64,000 nt of DNA from Euleptes europaea (taxonomy: Eukaryota > Chordata > Lepidosauria > Squamata > Sphaerodactylidae): positions 17,256,501 through 17,320,500 of the forward strand of contig NC_079321.1 in NCBI RefSeq assembly GCF_029931775.1. Reading direction: 5' to 3'. Each line of letters opens with the position of its first letter. Position 1 is the first letter of the stretch. A program made the translations under genes and the position numbers. The notes below the pieces were generated by a model, which made no database searches, had not been told where the DNA came from, and saw only the letters and a list, made by a program, of their open reading frames with translations. Below, in pieces: positions 27,501 through 33,782 of the stretch.

Positions 27501-30500
27501 GGTCATCATCGACGCTGTGACAACATGGAGGACGTCGCCGTCGAACTGCAGGGGGCCCACCAGCTGGCTTCGACGTCGAAGCAATTAGGTCCAGACCTAC
27601 TGGCTTCGACGCCGTTCCTGAGGCAGGTGTCTCCAGACACAGAAGAGGGCGAAATAGCTTCCGAGTTGGGCTCAGAAGACACTTCGCTGGCCTTGCCAGA
27701 CGATGCTGTGGGGGACCCCACACTGGTCTCTCCCACTGAGGACTTAAAATTGTCAGATTTTGGAGCAGATTTTGCAGATGGCAAGAGCTCTGAATGTGGA
27801 GGCAGTCCAATCTGGCTCCAGGCCTGAGGACCCGATTATGGGAGTTCTGTTCAGCACAGATGCTGGCCCACCCAAACTCCCGCTGATTCAGGGCATTAGG
27901 GATGTCATCTCAGTGGGTTGGCAAAAACCTGCCTCGGTGGTGGCTTCTATCAAGAAGATAGAAAACCTATACAAGGTGGCTGAGGATGGGTGTGAGTTCT
28001 TGTACAAACACCCCCAGGCTAATTCAATTGTGGCAGAGGTTCTCTCCGCCAAGTATAAGTCTGGCTCACATTCATCGCCACTAGACAAGGAGGGGTGGAA
28101 GTTGGACGGCCTAGGCCGCAAACTATATTCCTCGGCGGTCCTAGGGGCTAGGATCTCTAATTTTAGTACCCTCATGGGGTGATATCAGATGGCCCTCTTA
28201 AGGTCCTCCAGTTAGAGACTGGGAAGACACCAGTTAGCCGCATCCCGCCACATGGCGGACTGCTCTGGCAGGGCTATGGCCTCTAGCATCGTCTTGAGGC
28301 GTCACTCTTGGCTCAGGTCCTCCTCTTTGTCGGCAGACGTTAAGGCCAGGGTAGAAGACCTTCCCTTGGATGAGAAGGCCTTATTTTTTGAGCAGACTGA
28401 CAAAATTCTGCATAATTTGAGAAAGCAGAAGGCCACTGCCAAGTCCCTAGGAGTCATCCAGCAGTCCACCCCCTCGTTTAGGCCCAGGTCGTACCACAGG
28501 GGCTACTATCAGAGCAAGCCATGTAGAGGCTCGTCATGGGGTTACCAGCAGTCACAGCCCCGTTTCTACCCTATCCCAGCCCAGGGAAGAAGGTTCACCC
28601 CAAGGGGCAAGGGGAAGAGAGGTGGTTACTCCCCTAACGATCAGGCCCAGAAAAAAGGGCAGGCATGACTATGTTTGGTTGCAAGTGTTCCAATGTTTCT
28701 GGAACATTTATGCTGTTTTTTCAGTAAATGGTTATGCATTTCCTCTGACTCGTGGGTCTTAAATGTAGTTAGCTATGGCTACTTCATTGAGTTCCACTCA
28801 ACCCCCCAATGTTCGCTCCCGCCCTCACATAGGGGTCAGGGCACTCCTGAACTCAGTAGGGAGATTGAAAACCTACTAGAAAAAGGGGCCATCAGGGTTG
28901 TCCCGCCCAACCAATCTCTACGGGTTTTTTTATTCAAGGTACTTCCTGATTGACAAGAAAGATGGAAGTAAACATCCCATTCTGGACCTCAGAGACCTGA
29001 ACAAATTCGTATATGTGCAGCATTTCAGAATGTTGTCCCTACAAGACCTGTTGCCTCTCCTGATGCGGCACAGGTGGTTTTCGGTCTTAGACCTCAAGGA
29101 TGCATACTTTCATGTGGCAATCCAAAGGGACTGCAGGAGGTTCCTGAGATTCACCTGCAAGGGAAAGGTGTATGAGTTTACAGTGTTGCCTTTTGGTCTC
29201 GCCACAGCAGCCAGGGTGTTCACCAAGGTGGTATCAGAGATCGTGGGCTTCTTGGCCACTAGGGGTTGCACAATCTACCCATACTTGGATGATTGGCTGA
29301 TAGTGGGGCACTCTGAGCGCCACCTGTCCTGCTCTATTCAGCTAATTACACATACTCTGGAAAAACTGGGAATGGTCATTAACTATGACAAGTCCAGATT
29401 GGTCCCCTCTAAAGTGGTGGACTTCATAGGAGCAGTACTGGACGCACCCAGGAATTCTGTTTTTCTCCCCGTTGCCAGGGTGAGAGTGATACAGAAGATG
29501 TGTCACTGGTTCATGGCACAGCGTTTCCAGAGAGCGGTCACAATTCAAAAAGACCCGCAATGGAAAAAACTACCCATGCCACGAGTTGTGGTCAGGTCCC
29601 TCTCCTGGTGGTTACAGGAGTCTAACCTACTTGCAAGAGTCCCTTTTGGGATACAAGGGCATGACATACAAGTATTTACAGATGCCTCCCTAGGGGGTTG
29701 GGGGGCACGCACTGTGGGTCCTTGGTGGCCAAGGGGCGCTGGACAGTGGCCCAAACGTCTGTTCACATTAATGTGCTGGAAATGAAGGTGGTTAGCAACG
29801 CCCTTGTTTCTTTTACAGGCGTCCTACAGAACAGATCCGTCCTCGTCTCAACAGACAACATGACAGTGAAGTTCTATATCAACAAACGGGGGTACCAACT
29901 CCCTAGCTCTGTGCAACGAGGCCACTCGCATTTGGGAGTGGGCAATCTCCCACGGGGTTGCCATCACGGCTATCCACGTGGCCAGCCTGTCCAACTGCAC
30001 AGCAGATGCCCTCAGCCGGGATACTTCAGTGGACCACGAGTGGTCCCTCCGTCGTTCTTTTATCCACCAGATCTTCGACACATGGGGATGGCCTCAGATA
30101 GACCTTTTCGCCACTTCCCACAATACGAAATGTACCCTTTTTTGCTCCAGAGCAGGAATAGACCCCACATCTCTAGCAGACGCCTTCCAGCTGCTGTGGT
30201 CCCATCACCTGTTGTATGCCTTCCCACCCATCCCCCTCCTCCCAAGGGTGATGGGAAAGGTGTTCCAGGACAAGGCGAATGTGATAATAGTGGCCCCCTT
30301 CTGGCCAAAACGCCTTTGGTTCCCTGCTCTGTGGAGCATGTCGAAGGGTAGGTTCATCAAGTTCCCAGAGTCACCGTCCCTGCTGCACAGGGGCGGTGTC
30401 AGGCACCACAGCCTCCAAGTGCTGCACCTAGCGGCTTGGAGGGTCACATGGTAACAGGTTGGCCAGACAGGGTGACCCAGGTTCTGGTAGCGTCGCGTAA

Positions 30501-33500
30501 ACCATCCACGAGATGCTCATATAGCTTAAAATGGGAAAAATTCATGAAATGGGCTGTGGAAAAGGGTGAGGTTCCCCAACAGTGTCCCATATCCTTTGTT
30601 TTTGAATACTTGTTGTCCCAAAGGACGCTGGCCTGTCTAATTCGTCTGTTAAGGTGTACCTGGCAGCAATATATGCCTTTCATGACGGGGTTAATGCTTT
30701 CTCACTCTTCTCCAATAAGCTATGCAAGAAGTTTCTGAAGGGGCTGGATAACTTATACCCACCAGTAAAAACCCCGGTACACCAATGGAGCCTTTAGTTG
30801 GTCTTAACCCACCTAATAGCCAAGCCCTTCAAGCCTCTTGTGACCTGCAATTCCTGTCTTACAAGACGGCGTTCTTAGTGGCCATCACGTCAGGGCGTAG
30901 GGTCAGTGATCTAAGGGCTCTTAGATTCGACCCCCCTTCACAAAGATCTTTCCTAACAGGGTGGTGTTGAGACCCAGTTTGTCATACCTTCCCAAGGTAG
31001 TGTCTAGATTTCACTTGTCACAAGACATCACTCTACCTGTTTTCTTCCCCAATCCGGAGACCCAGGCTGATAGACAGTTGCACTCATTAGATGTGCGCAG
31101 GGCGCTGTTGTTATAATTAGAAAGAACCAAAGCATTTAGGCTGGATAACAACCTCTTTATTTGTTTCAGAGGCCCCCACAAGGGGAAAGCAGTGTCCGCA
31201 CAGTCCTTATCCAGGTGAATTGTCTCAGCAATCAGGTTGGCGTACCTTGCAGCTGGGTTGGAATGTCCGTTGCACCTTCATGCCCACTCCACTAGAGCAA
31301 TGGCTGCATAGGCAGCGTTTTCCTCCATTGTCAATATTGAGGAGATCTGCAAAGCAGCGACATGGTCCGCACCGGTCACGTTCATTCGCCATTATGCGAT
31401 TGATGTTGACTCCAGGTCCGAAGCAGCTGTGGGAAAATCAGTGTTGAACAGGTTATTTCGATGACCAGCTCACTCCCACCGCCTACAATGGTAAGCTTGC
31501 TATTCTCCCATGTGGGACTGCACAGAAGCCATGAAAACGAAAAACAGTGTTGCACTTACCTGTAACTGTTGTTTGTTGAATGGACTTCGGTGCAGGCACA
31601 CATCCTCCCTCCTTCCCCGCAGTGGGCTGTCACTGTAAAAGCGTGCACTCCCCGCGGCGGCGAAATGGAGAACTGAGGGAAGAGTGCTCTCCACCCCCCG
31701 TCACGTGACCAATAGGCGGGAAAAGCCGTTAGGGCTTAGTCGCGTACGGGGGGAGGGGAGTGCTCCAAGGGAGCTAACTCTTCTAAGAAGCTTGTAAATG
31801 TTCTCCGTGGCTGGCCTGTGCAAGCGCAGTCCCCATGCGTGCCTGCACAGAAGACCATTCAACGAACAACAGTTACAGGTAAGTGCAACACTGTTTTTAC
31901 CCCACACATGTACACAGGCTTGTGATCAAGGGAGAATTATAGGATGGCCTAGAGTGACCACCAGGCAATACCAGAATTTCTAGGTGGTGGCAGATATCAG
32001 CACATAGCCATGCACAACGCATTTGGAGAAAATTGGGAATCTGTAACACTTGCAACATTGCGATACAGATGAGGAAAGGAATGCAGCCCCAGAAGTACTT
32101 GGGATATATACAATAAATCTCTGTTTCTGTCTGCTGGCCAACAAGGATATATGTACCCAGCCTGGGATCAGTCCCTGGAAGCCTAAAGATTAAACTTCAG
32201 ATTTCCTTTCATGTTTCCACAAAGTGATAAAATCCTTAAGTTGTCTGTATAACAGTAGCTCTAGCTTAATCTGTCCCCACAGTGTGCACGAGTAAGAGAG
32301 TTGCTGTTTTGAAGGGATGAGAAGCTCTGCTACAGGGGTGGGCAGATCCATCCAGGGTTTACTACACATGCCACTGCAGCACAAATTCCCAGTTCAATAA
32401 CAGCTGCGTATGTTCAGAAAACATGGGGTGCTGTGTGGCCAGATAGGAATGTGGGTACATTAAACTTCCTGCTTTACAGGGAAAAGGGGCTGTGGTGACC
32501 AGGTATTCTCTGCCCAGGCTGCAGTGGCTAGAACGGGCTGTTGCCTGTAGAACAGCTTTTTGAGGTTGCTGGTGGAGCCCTAGAGTTCGAGCTCACGGTG
32601 GTGATGCAATGCTTTCTGAACCTAGAGCACTATGGGTGACTGATGGTTTAGAGAAGCACAGAAAAGCAGTTAACGAAATGTTATAGCACTTTGACCTAGA
32701 AGGAAATAAAGCCAATTGTCAGCTCTGGAATAGGTTCTGTAAGCAGGCAAGTAACTAGTGTAGTCCCTGACGCATGGATTCCTTTTCCTCTAGACATCCA
32801 CCAGATCCTCCACTTCCAAATGATTTAACAGGTTTGTACTTGCTCCCCATAATACCTTTTTAAAGTACTCTAATCAATCTGAAGTGGGATCCAAGTATGT
32901 CCTTGTCCCTCCGTCTTTGTTTTTACCCCTTTTTGATACTTGGAATGCTTCGATTTAGAAGCAAAGACTTGGATCCCGTCACAGATGGGGGGGGGGATTC
33001 TTGCCACACCTTCCTGCAGCAGGCCTCAAACTCCCCCTTTCCCCGACCTATTCTTGGGGGGTGTACCCAGGAGCAACACTTTGAGTGCGTGAGTGGGGAT
33101 CACACTCCACAGGAGGAAATCCATTATGTCAATGGGAATTTTAGGCGGAATCCAAGCCAAAGTACAATTTGTACAATTTGTTAGGAGTTGAAATTGCGTT
33201 ATAGCTTGGCACACAACTGATAAATAACTGTAATCTTGTGTTAATGCATGCATCCTGATATTTGTAACTTGGTAACTTTACTGCCCTCTGGTCCAGGATA
33301 TATACCAAAACACTAACAGTTCATATTGTGTTGACATGGCTGCCTCAAAGCTCTGATGTGGTGTCATGCTGGATGCTGTATTCTTAGAAGCATCATTGGT
33401 CGATACACTTATAAAAATAGTGTTGCTTTTTCAAGTTCAGGTTGGCATTTGCCCCTTGCATTCACCTAAGTCAAGATGAGGTTGTACTGGCATTATTCTT

Positions 33501-33782
33501 AAGAATTAAGTTAAAAGTCAACCTTTACTATATATTATCGCAGATGGCATTTAAAGACCTCTTTTCGTGTGTGTGTGTGTCATCTGTTTTAGGATTTACG
33601 ACTCGATGCCTGAACAACCAAATGTATTCCAGACTGAGCAGCTGGAACGACTGAAAAAGGAGGTACCGGAGCTGAAAAGCTGCATTTGTCCCACTGTTAG
33701 CCACTTCAGTACTATTGGTCTATGTAGATGTTCCACTGGCTCTTTAAAACCAAGAATGGCAGAAAGCACAGAGAGTTTCTAG
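454..33782 (+). CDS. GPCPD1: GPCPD1 (GDE5), glycerophosphocholine phosphodiesterase; gene span, 5' end outside window
   Basis: Sixteen exons (listed separately) encode about 599 residues up to a TAG stop, and every splice phase closes. The protein matches vertebrate GPCPD1 as I recall it (human about 672 residues); roughly 77 N-terminal residues are missing because the window starts inside an intron. The visible part starts in the C-terminal half of the CBM20 starch-binding domain, passes through a charged linker ([10 protein letters not shown], then an acidic run), and reaches the GDPD catalytic domain. The GDPD signature is intact: HRGAGNS, then the E-x-D of [10 protein letters not shown], then YHDL, then NIEIKW. 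The family enzyme hydrolyses glycerophosphocholine to choline and glycerol-3-phosphate in the cytosol, and is best known in muscle. The C-terminal tail differs from my memory of the human tail. No break was seen, so I read it as a working gene. The next gene, NAPB, starts 16 kb downstream in the same direction. Confidence 0.97.
530..2362 (+). other. GPCPD1 intron, mostly unique AT-rich sequence
   Basis: No recognisable repeat apart from a perfect 19-bp tandem duplication (GAGCACATTACATCTTGCT) at 2235-2272 and short G runs near 600. Confidence 0.6.
2376..2564 (+). mobile_element. Hairpin-forming element (AGTCCAGTAGCACCTT family) with 13-bp target duplication
   Basis: The left arm (AGAGCAAGAGTCCAGTAGCA...) and right arm (...TGCTACTGGATTCTTCTCTT) are inverted copies. 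The right end extends about 35 bp further (AGACTAACATGGCTACCCA) with no partner on the left. The direct repeat TAAATAGTTAGCT flanks it at 2363-2375 and 2565-2577. Confidence 0.75.
2668..2706 (+). CDS. GPCPD1: GPCPD1 exon 2 of window
   Basis: A 39-bp mini-exon with acceptor ATTTTAG and donor GTATGT, phase 1 on both sides, encoding [13 protein letters not shown] plus a split Gly/Asp codon. It is too short to show as an open frame; it was found by the expected IIDDGQFGI-like segment of the family. Confidence 0.92.
2707..3455 (+). other. GPCPD1 intron, nothing recognised
   Basis: A short TG run at about 2737-2748 and G-rich stretches near 3235; otherwise no element I can name. Confidence 0.5.
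3456..3690 (+). mobile_element. tRNA-derived SINE (GTGGTGTAGTGGTTAAGAG family) with Bov-B-type tail
   Basis: The head has A-box-like AGCAGTTAAGAGTGGTGGAC and B box GGTTCGATTCCCC. The body includes GCTGGGTGACCTTGGACCAG. The tail (GATCGCCATAAGTCAGC...GACTTGATGGCA, then ACACAC) is the one also seen on the 5S-derived SINEs and at the Bov-B LINE 3' end. Confidence 0.75.
3778..3901 (+). CDS. GPCPD1: GPCPD1 exon 3 of window
   Basis: A 124-bp exon (acceptor TTGTCAG, donor GTATGA) encoding [34 protein letters not shown] and a basic end KKSRFR. It is nearly identical to the human segment and ends with two bases of an Arg codon. Confidence 0.96.
4140..4347 (+). mobile_element. 5S-rRNA-derived SINE, diverged
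   Basis: Contains CCTGATCTCATCAAATCTCA and GAAGCTAAGCAAGAT, which match the internal promoter half of 5S rRNA. A GCAGAGGAAGGCAATGGCAA body and a CACTTGATGGCACTTTATAC tail with an AC run follow. It abuts the next SINE. Confidence 0.75.
4354..4570 (+). mobile_element. tRNA-derived SINE (GGCTCAGTGGTAGAGC family)
   Basis: A box TGGCTCAGTGGTAGAGCA, B box GGTTCAATCCCC, then the family body ending GTCTGATTCAGTATAAGG. Diverged copy in sense orientation. Confidence 0.8.
4747..4993 (+). CDS. GPCPD1: GPCPD1 exon 4 of window (acidic linker)
   Basis: A 247-bp exon (acceptor GTGTAG, donor GTGAGG), ending in phase 0. It starts [10 protein letters not shown], then has a Glu/Asp-rich run with six consecutive Asp codons, and ends [12 protein letters not shown]. 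The reading continues in frame past the donor for a while, but the GTGAGG site and the match to the human exon end fix the boundary. Confidence 0.96.
4994..5665 (+). other. GPCPD1 intron, nothing recognised
   Basis: No repeat family recognised; a short open frame running on from the preceding exon ends at 5104. Confidence 0.5.
5666..6000 (+). mobile_element. CR1 LINE, 5'-truncated 3' end
   Basis: Reads through the ORF2 end (GGTCGGACCAGAACC, AACATTAGGAAGAACTTTCT-like, GGAACAGGCTTCCTCGGGAG) to the CR1 3' UTR (GGGGGTTGGACTAGATGACC) and terminates in the CR1 hallmark TATGATTCTA. An internal deletion removes part of the 3' UTR. Sense orientation. Confidence 0.92.
6217..6379 (+). CDS. GPCPD1: GPCPD1 exon 5 of window
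   Basis: A 163-bp exon (acceptor TTTCAG, donor GTATGC) encoding [32 protein letters not shown] and SRKTIGKVR. This is the region just before the catalytic domain. It lies between a CR1 LINE end and an antisense SINE. Confidence 0.95.
6448..6658 (-). mobile_element. tRNA-derived SINE (GGCTCAGTGGTAGAGC family)
   Basis: Antisense copy: starts ACACATGAAGCTGCCTTCTG, includes CAGACCCTTGGTCCATC and GGATTGAACCTGGGACC (B box), and ends CTCTACCACTGAGC (A box). It explains the 6512-6838 open frame. Confidence 0.88.
6695..6790 (+). repeat. Fragment of palindromic short repeat
   Basis: CTTGGAAGTTCCAGTGAATT then CAATGGCTTTCTCCCAAGTA forms a loose fold-back, and CTCCCAAGTAAC(C/T)ATGCCT occurs twice. It resembles the small palindromic family seen again at 54361. 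Confidence 0.5.
6946..7078 (+). CDS. GPCPD1: GPCPD1 exon 6 of window (GDPD domain start)
   Basis: A 133-bp exon (acceptor TTTGTAG, donor GTAAGT) encoding [16 protein letters not shown] and [20 protein letters not shown]. It contains the His-Arg pair of the GDPD catalytic signature (HRGAGNS), which opens the phosphodiesterase TIM barrel. Confidence 0.97.
7189..7419 (+). mobile_element. tRNA-derived SINE (GTGGTGTAGTGGTTAAGAG family)
   Basis: Starts CAGCGTGGTGTAGTAGTTAA, has GGGTTTGATTGCCCA at the B box and CCTTGGGCTAGTCACAG, and ends TATAAAAACCAACTCTTCTT. Sense; internally shortened. Confidence 0.85.
7475..7680 (-). mobile_element. tRNA-derived SINE (GGCTCAGTGGTAGAGC family), old copy
   Basis: CCTGCCTTATACTGAGTGGG, ATTGGTCCATCTTAGCC and AGAACCAGGAACCTTCTG follow the antisense family order, but with many changes and a poor A box. 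Confidence 0.6.
7681..8485 (+). other. GPCPD1 intron, nothing recognised
   Basis: No recognisable element. AT-rich with a usual pyrimidine tract before the next exon. Confidence 0.5.
8486..8540 (+). CDS. GPCPD1: GPCPD1 exon 7 of window
   Basis: A 55-bp exon (acceptor TCCCAG, donor GTATGT) encoding [19 protein letters not shown], the ENT(I/V)ASL helix that follows the catalytic His-Arg in this family. It is too short to appear as a separate open frame. Confidence 0.94.
8990..9310 (-). repeat. Possible old interspersed repeat remnant
   Basis: AAGGCAGGTTACAACAGTAA followed by an A-rich run and GAAGAGTTCTTCTGAAGAG, ACAAACCTTTCAAAA resembles a common reptile repeat with GCGGCTTACAA and an A-rich segment. 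I cannot name the family, and the strand is a guess. Confidence 0.35.
9668..9977 (+). mobile_element. tRNA-derived SINE (GTGGTGTAGTGGTTAAGAG family), long form
   Basis: Almost full-length: GCCAGCGTGGTGTAGTGGTT, GGGTTTGATTCCCCACTCC, an extra repeat of the B-box-like segment, CCTTGGGCTAGTCACAG, GGGTGTCTGTTGTGGGGA, ending ATATAAAAACCAACTCTTG. Confidence 0.9.
9978..10425 (+). other. GPCPD1 intron, nothing recognised
   Basis: AT-rich. A 122-residue open frame here overlaps the next exon only by chance extension upstream of its acceptor. Confidence 0.5.
10426..10518 (+). CDS. GPCPD1: GPCPD1 exon 8 of window (catalytic E-x-D and H)
   Basis: A 93-bp phase-0 exon (acceptor TCTCAG, donor GTATGT) encoding [26 protein letters not shown] and IAMKK. 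It carries the metal-binding Glu and Asp of E-F-D and the second catalytic His of YHDL, all present. Confidence 0.97.
10519..11919 (+). other. GPCPD1 intron, mostly unique; one 25-bp tandem duplication
   Basis: At 11383-11432 the 25-bp unit TAGAAGATAGCAATTTGTGT plus GTGTG is repeated twice without a mismatch. A C run lies at about 10989-11000. Nothing else recognised. Confidence 0.55.
11920..11997 (+). CDS. GPCPD1: GPCPD1 exon 9 of window
   Basis: A 78-bp phase-0 exon encoding [20 protein letters not shown] and QLQLLK. The acceptor (TTTAAAAG) has a weak tract next to the AG but is backed by pyrimidines 10-25 bases upstream (CTTTCTGTCTGTTTG). The donor is GTAGTG. Confidence 0.94.
12165..12368 (+). 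mobile_element. Hairpin-forming element (GAGTCCAGTAGCACCTT family) with 8-bp target duplication
   Basis: Inverted arms: CGAGTCCAGTATCACCTTAG and AAGGTGCTACTGGACTC, with CTTTCGAGAGTCAA facing TTTGACTCATA. The right end is extended by CATACCAACATGGCTACCC. Flanked by ATTAATAG at 12157-12164 and 12369-12376 (11 bp if one mismatch is allowed). Confidence 0.75.
12975..13405 (-). mobile_element. tRNA-derived SINE split by a second SINE-like insertion
   Basis: 12975-13030 resembles the antisense 3' part of the GGCTCAGTGG family (GACTCTTGGTCCAGC), and 13305-13405 its head (CCTGAACCTGGGACCTCCTG, ATGCAGATGCTTTACC). The sequence between is a different repeat. Both halves are diverged. Confidence 0.45.
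13040..13295 (-). mobile_element. MIR-like tRNA-derived SINE
   Basis: TTTATACCCCACCGTTCTCC, TATCCTCACAACAGCACTCC, GACTGGCCTAAAGTCACTTA, GGATTTGAGCCTGGGTCCTC and CACTCTAACCACTGCGCCAT follow the antisense order of a common amniote SINE with a CORE/MIR-like body. Confidence 0.6.
13862..14081 (-). mobile_element. tRNA-derived SINE (GGCTCAGTGGTAGAGC family)
   Basis: Well-preserved antisense copy: ACACATGAAGCTGCCTTATA, GACCCTTGGTCCATCAAAG, GGGATTGAACCTGGGACC, CTCTACCACTGAGCCACG. Confidence 0.92.
14082..14972 (+). other. GPCPD1 intron, nothing recognised
   Basis: Two overlapping open frames of about 90 residues (14197-14564) show no family resemblance. No repeat recognised. Confidence 0.5.
14973..15012 (+). 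CDS. GPCPD1: GPCPD1 exon 10 of window
   Basis: A 40-bp exon (acceptor TTTGTAG, donor GTATGT) encoding [13 protein letters not shown]. It matches the human [11 protein letters not shown] segment and ends in phase 1. Confidence 0.94.
15013..15796 (+). other. GPCPD1 intron, nothing recognised
   Basis: Moderately GC-rich around 15360-15690, with overlapping short open frames that show no known protein. Nothing else seen. Confidence 0.5.
15797..15858 (+). CDS. GPCPD1: GPCPD1 exon 11 of window
   Basis: A 62-bp exon (acceptor TTTCTAG, donor GTAAGT) encoding [20 protein letters not shown] and T. The QPFPSL core is conserved; the stretch before it is variable between species. Confidence 0.93.
16134..16199 (+). 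CDS. GPCPD1: GPCPD1 exon 12 of window
   Basis: A 66-bp phase-0 exon (acceptor ATCCAG, donor GTAAGT) encoding [20 protein letters not shown] and QK. NIEIKW is the conserved third beta strand of the GDPD barrel and carries an acidic ligand. Confidence 0.95.
16200..17430 (+). other. GPCPD1 intron, nothing recognised
   Basis: A GC-richer patch at about 16680-16880 gives open frames on both strands that look like chance. No repeat recognised. Confidence 0.5.
17431..17567 (+). CDS. GPCPD1: GPCPD1 exon 13 of window
   Basis: A 137-bp exon (acceptor CTTTCAG, donor GTGAGT) encoding [40 protein letters not shown] and [15 protein letters not shown] is the typical GDPD strand. Compared with the human sequence I recall, ENSGKRR is replaced by IKAGMRR. 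Confidence 0.96.
17568..18467 (+). other. GPCPD1 intron, nothing recognised
   Basis: C-rich run at 18150-18168; otherwise unremarkable intron sequence. Confidence 0.5.
18468..18603 (+). CDS. GPCPD1: GPCPD1 exon 14 of window
   Basis: A 136-bp exon (acceptor CTTACAG, donor GTAAGT) encoding [38 protein letters not shown] and FENIL. It is strongly conserved with human. Confidence 0.97.
18835..18995 (+). CDS. GPCPD1: GPCPD1 exon 15 of window
   Basis: A 161-bp exon (acceptor TTTTTTCAG, donor GTATTG) encoding [40 protein letters not shown] and [18 protein letters not shown] and GLIYDR are late-barrel motifs of the family. It is followed by the 14.6-kb last intron. Confidence 0.97.
18996..21034 (+). 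other. Start of the long last intron of GPCPD1, nothing recognised
   Basis: AT-rich, with an A run at 19880-19899 and G runs near 19137 and 20416. No repeat family or coding match. Confidence 0.5.
21035..21535 (+). mobile_element. Bov-B (RTE clade) LINE 3' end, 5'-truncated
   Basis: Encodes the C-terminus of the Bov-B reverse transcriptase: [58 protein letters not shown] and SQKRLDGT, ending in ACACACACAG. An early stop replaces a residue soon after the CET(W) motif at about 21120, so only the last 131 codons are open. Sense to GPCPD1. Confidence 0.9.
21536..24024 (+). other. Last intron of GPCPD1, mostly unrecognised
   Basis: A 126-codon open frame at 22431-22811 has no family I recognise and is probably chance. 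23240-23440 has a weak likeness to the antisense MIR-like SINE (CTAAGGCCATGTGAA, TTAGCCACTGGTGCTG). Otherwise nothing. Confidence 0.45.
24025..24320 (+). mobile_element. Sauria SINE (tRNA head, ACCTTT-ended tail)
   Basis: The head AGCCCCGTGGCGCAGGGTGG with B box GAGTTCGATCCCAAC is followed by CCTTCCGAGATTGGTAAAAT and CCCAGCTTGCTGGGGGTAA, and ends GGGGACTACCTTTACCTT. The ACCTTT repeat end is the hallmark of the squamate Sauria SINEs, moved by Bov-B-type LINEs. Confidence 0.9.
24500..25300. repeat. GC-rich minisatellite, 11 copies of a 63-82 bp unit
   Basis: Each unit has GGGGCCTTCTGCAGGGCCGG, then CAAGGC(T/C)GCCCCGCCCCC, then GCGAGGGTTCCT and one or two CGGCCGGCAG blocks; optional blocks (GCCGCCGGCCTT, CGGCCGGCAG) make the unit length vary. 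Eleven CTGCAG-centred units were counted by eye. CpG density is very high. Confidence 0.92.
25447..25484. repeat. Perfect 38-bp palindrome
   Basis: Centred on GGCGGCCGCC, with each half reading CTGCGCTCTAAAATGGCGG. Each half contains AAAATGGCGGC, which matches the YY1 binding consensus, so two such sites face each other. Confidence 0.9.
25490..25556. repeat. Hairpin with 27-bp perfect arms and 13-bp loop
   Basis: The arm from 25490-25516 (CCAGAAAAGGGAATTTC..., ending ATTGACCC) is repeated in inverted form at 25530-25556, around a CGGCTTATACGC loop. Confidence 0.9.
25618..26284 (+). other. Unrecognised stretch between two elements in the GPCPD1 intron
   Basis: Overlapping frames on both strands (25752-25994) show no family match. 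No repeat recognised. Confidence 0.45.
26289..26520 (+). repeat. Left inverted terminal repeat of the DIRS fossil
   Basis: CTTCTTAGAAGAGTTAGCTC, CCCGCCTATTGGTCACGTGA and CCCTCAGTTCT reappear in reverse complement near 31668-31830. The outermost bases differ from the right end, as is usual in this family. Confidence 0.85.
26550..28670 (+). pseudogene. gag-like region of the DIRS fossil
   Basis: A Cys-rich patch near the start ([20 protein letters not shown]) and a later stretch ([16 protein letters not shown], then an Arg/Tyr/Gly-rich basic end) resemble the first open frame of vertebrate DIRS elements. Fossil; not intact. Confidence 0.7.
28850..30450 (+). pseudogene. Reverse transcriptase / RNase H region of the DIRS fossil
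   Basis: Shows RT motifs ([40 protein letters not shown]) and an RNase H-like start ([12 protein letters not shown]), in the order typical of DIRS elements. Fossil; not intact. Confidence 0.85.
30460..31460 (+). pseudogene. Tyrosine recombinase region of the DIRS fossil
   Basis: [20 protein letters not shown] is typical of the recombinase of DIRS/Ngaro elements, and the region lies in the expected place after RNase H. There is no LTR integrase. Fossil; not intact. Confidence 0.75.
31495..31615 (+). repeat. Internal complementary region of the DIRS fossil
   Basis: CCATGTGGGACTGCACAGAA is the complement of the outer left end, and CAGTGTTGCACTTACCTGTA the complement of the outer right end, placed back to back. 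This arrangement is specific to DIRS-type replication. Confidence 0.82.
31668..31900 (+). repeat. Right inverted terminal repeat of the DIRS fossil
   Basis: Inverted copy of the left repeat, ending GAACAACAGTTACAGGTAAG and a CACTGTTTTTA terminus. Confidence 0.85.
31901..33592 (+). other. End of last GPCPD1 intron, nothing recognised
   Basis: Unique-looking sequence with short G/C runs and a TG run at about 33568-33580 just before the terminal exon acceptor. Confidence 0.5.
33593..33782 (+). CDS. GPCPD1: GPCPD1 terminal exon with stop
   Basis: The acceptor CTGTTTTAG is followed by [38 protein letters not shown] and a tail that ends STESF before TAG. The first two-thirds match human (EQPN, FQ-EQLERLK, ELPELKSC-CPTVS). 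The last 24 residues do not resemble the human tail I recall, although they are of similar length. Confidence 0.95.

Larger units (their letters stand above)
26285..31900 (+). mobile_element. DIRS-type (tyrosine-recombinase) retrotransposon fossil, nearly full-length
   Basis: About 5.6 kb, coding strand the same as GPCPD1. It has inverted terminal repeats, an internal region complementary to both ends near the right side (the DIRS hallmark), a gag-like part, a reverse transcriptase/RNase H part and a recombinase part. It is broken: I count at least several breaks across the coding parts. The end repeats differ by roughly 6-8 percent by eye, suggesting a moderately old insertion. Confidence 0.88.
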
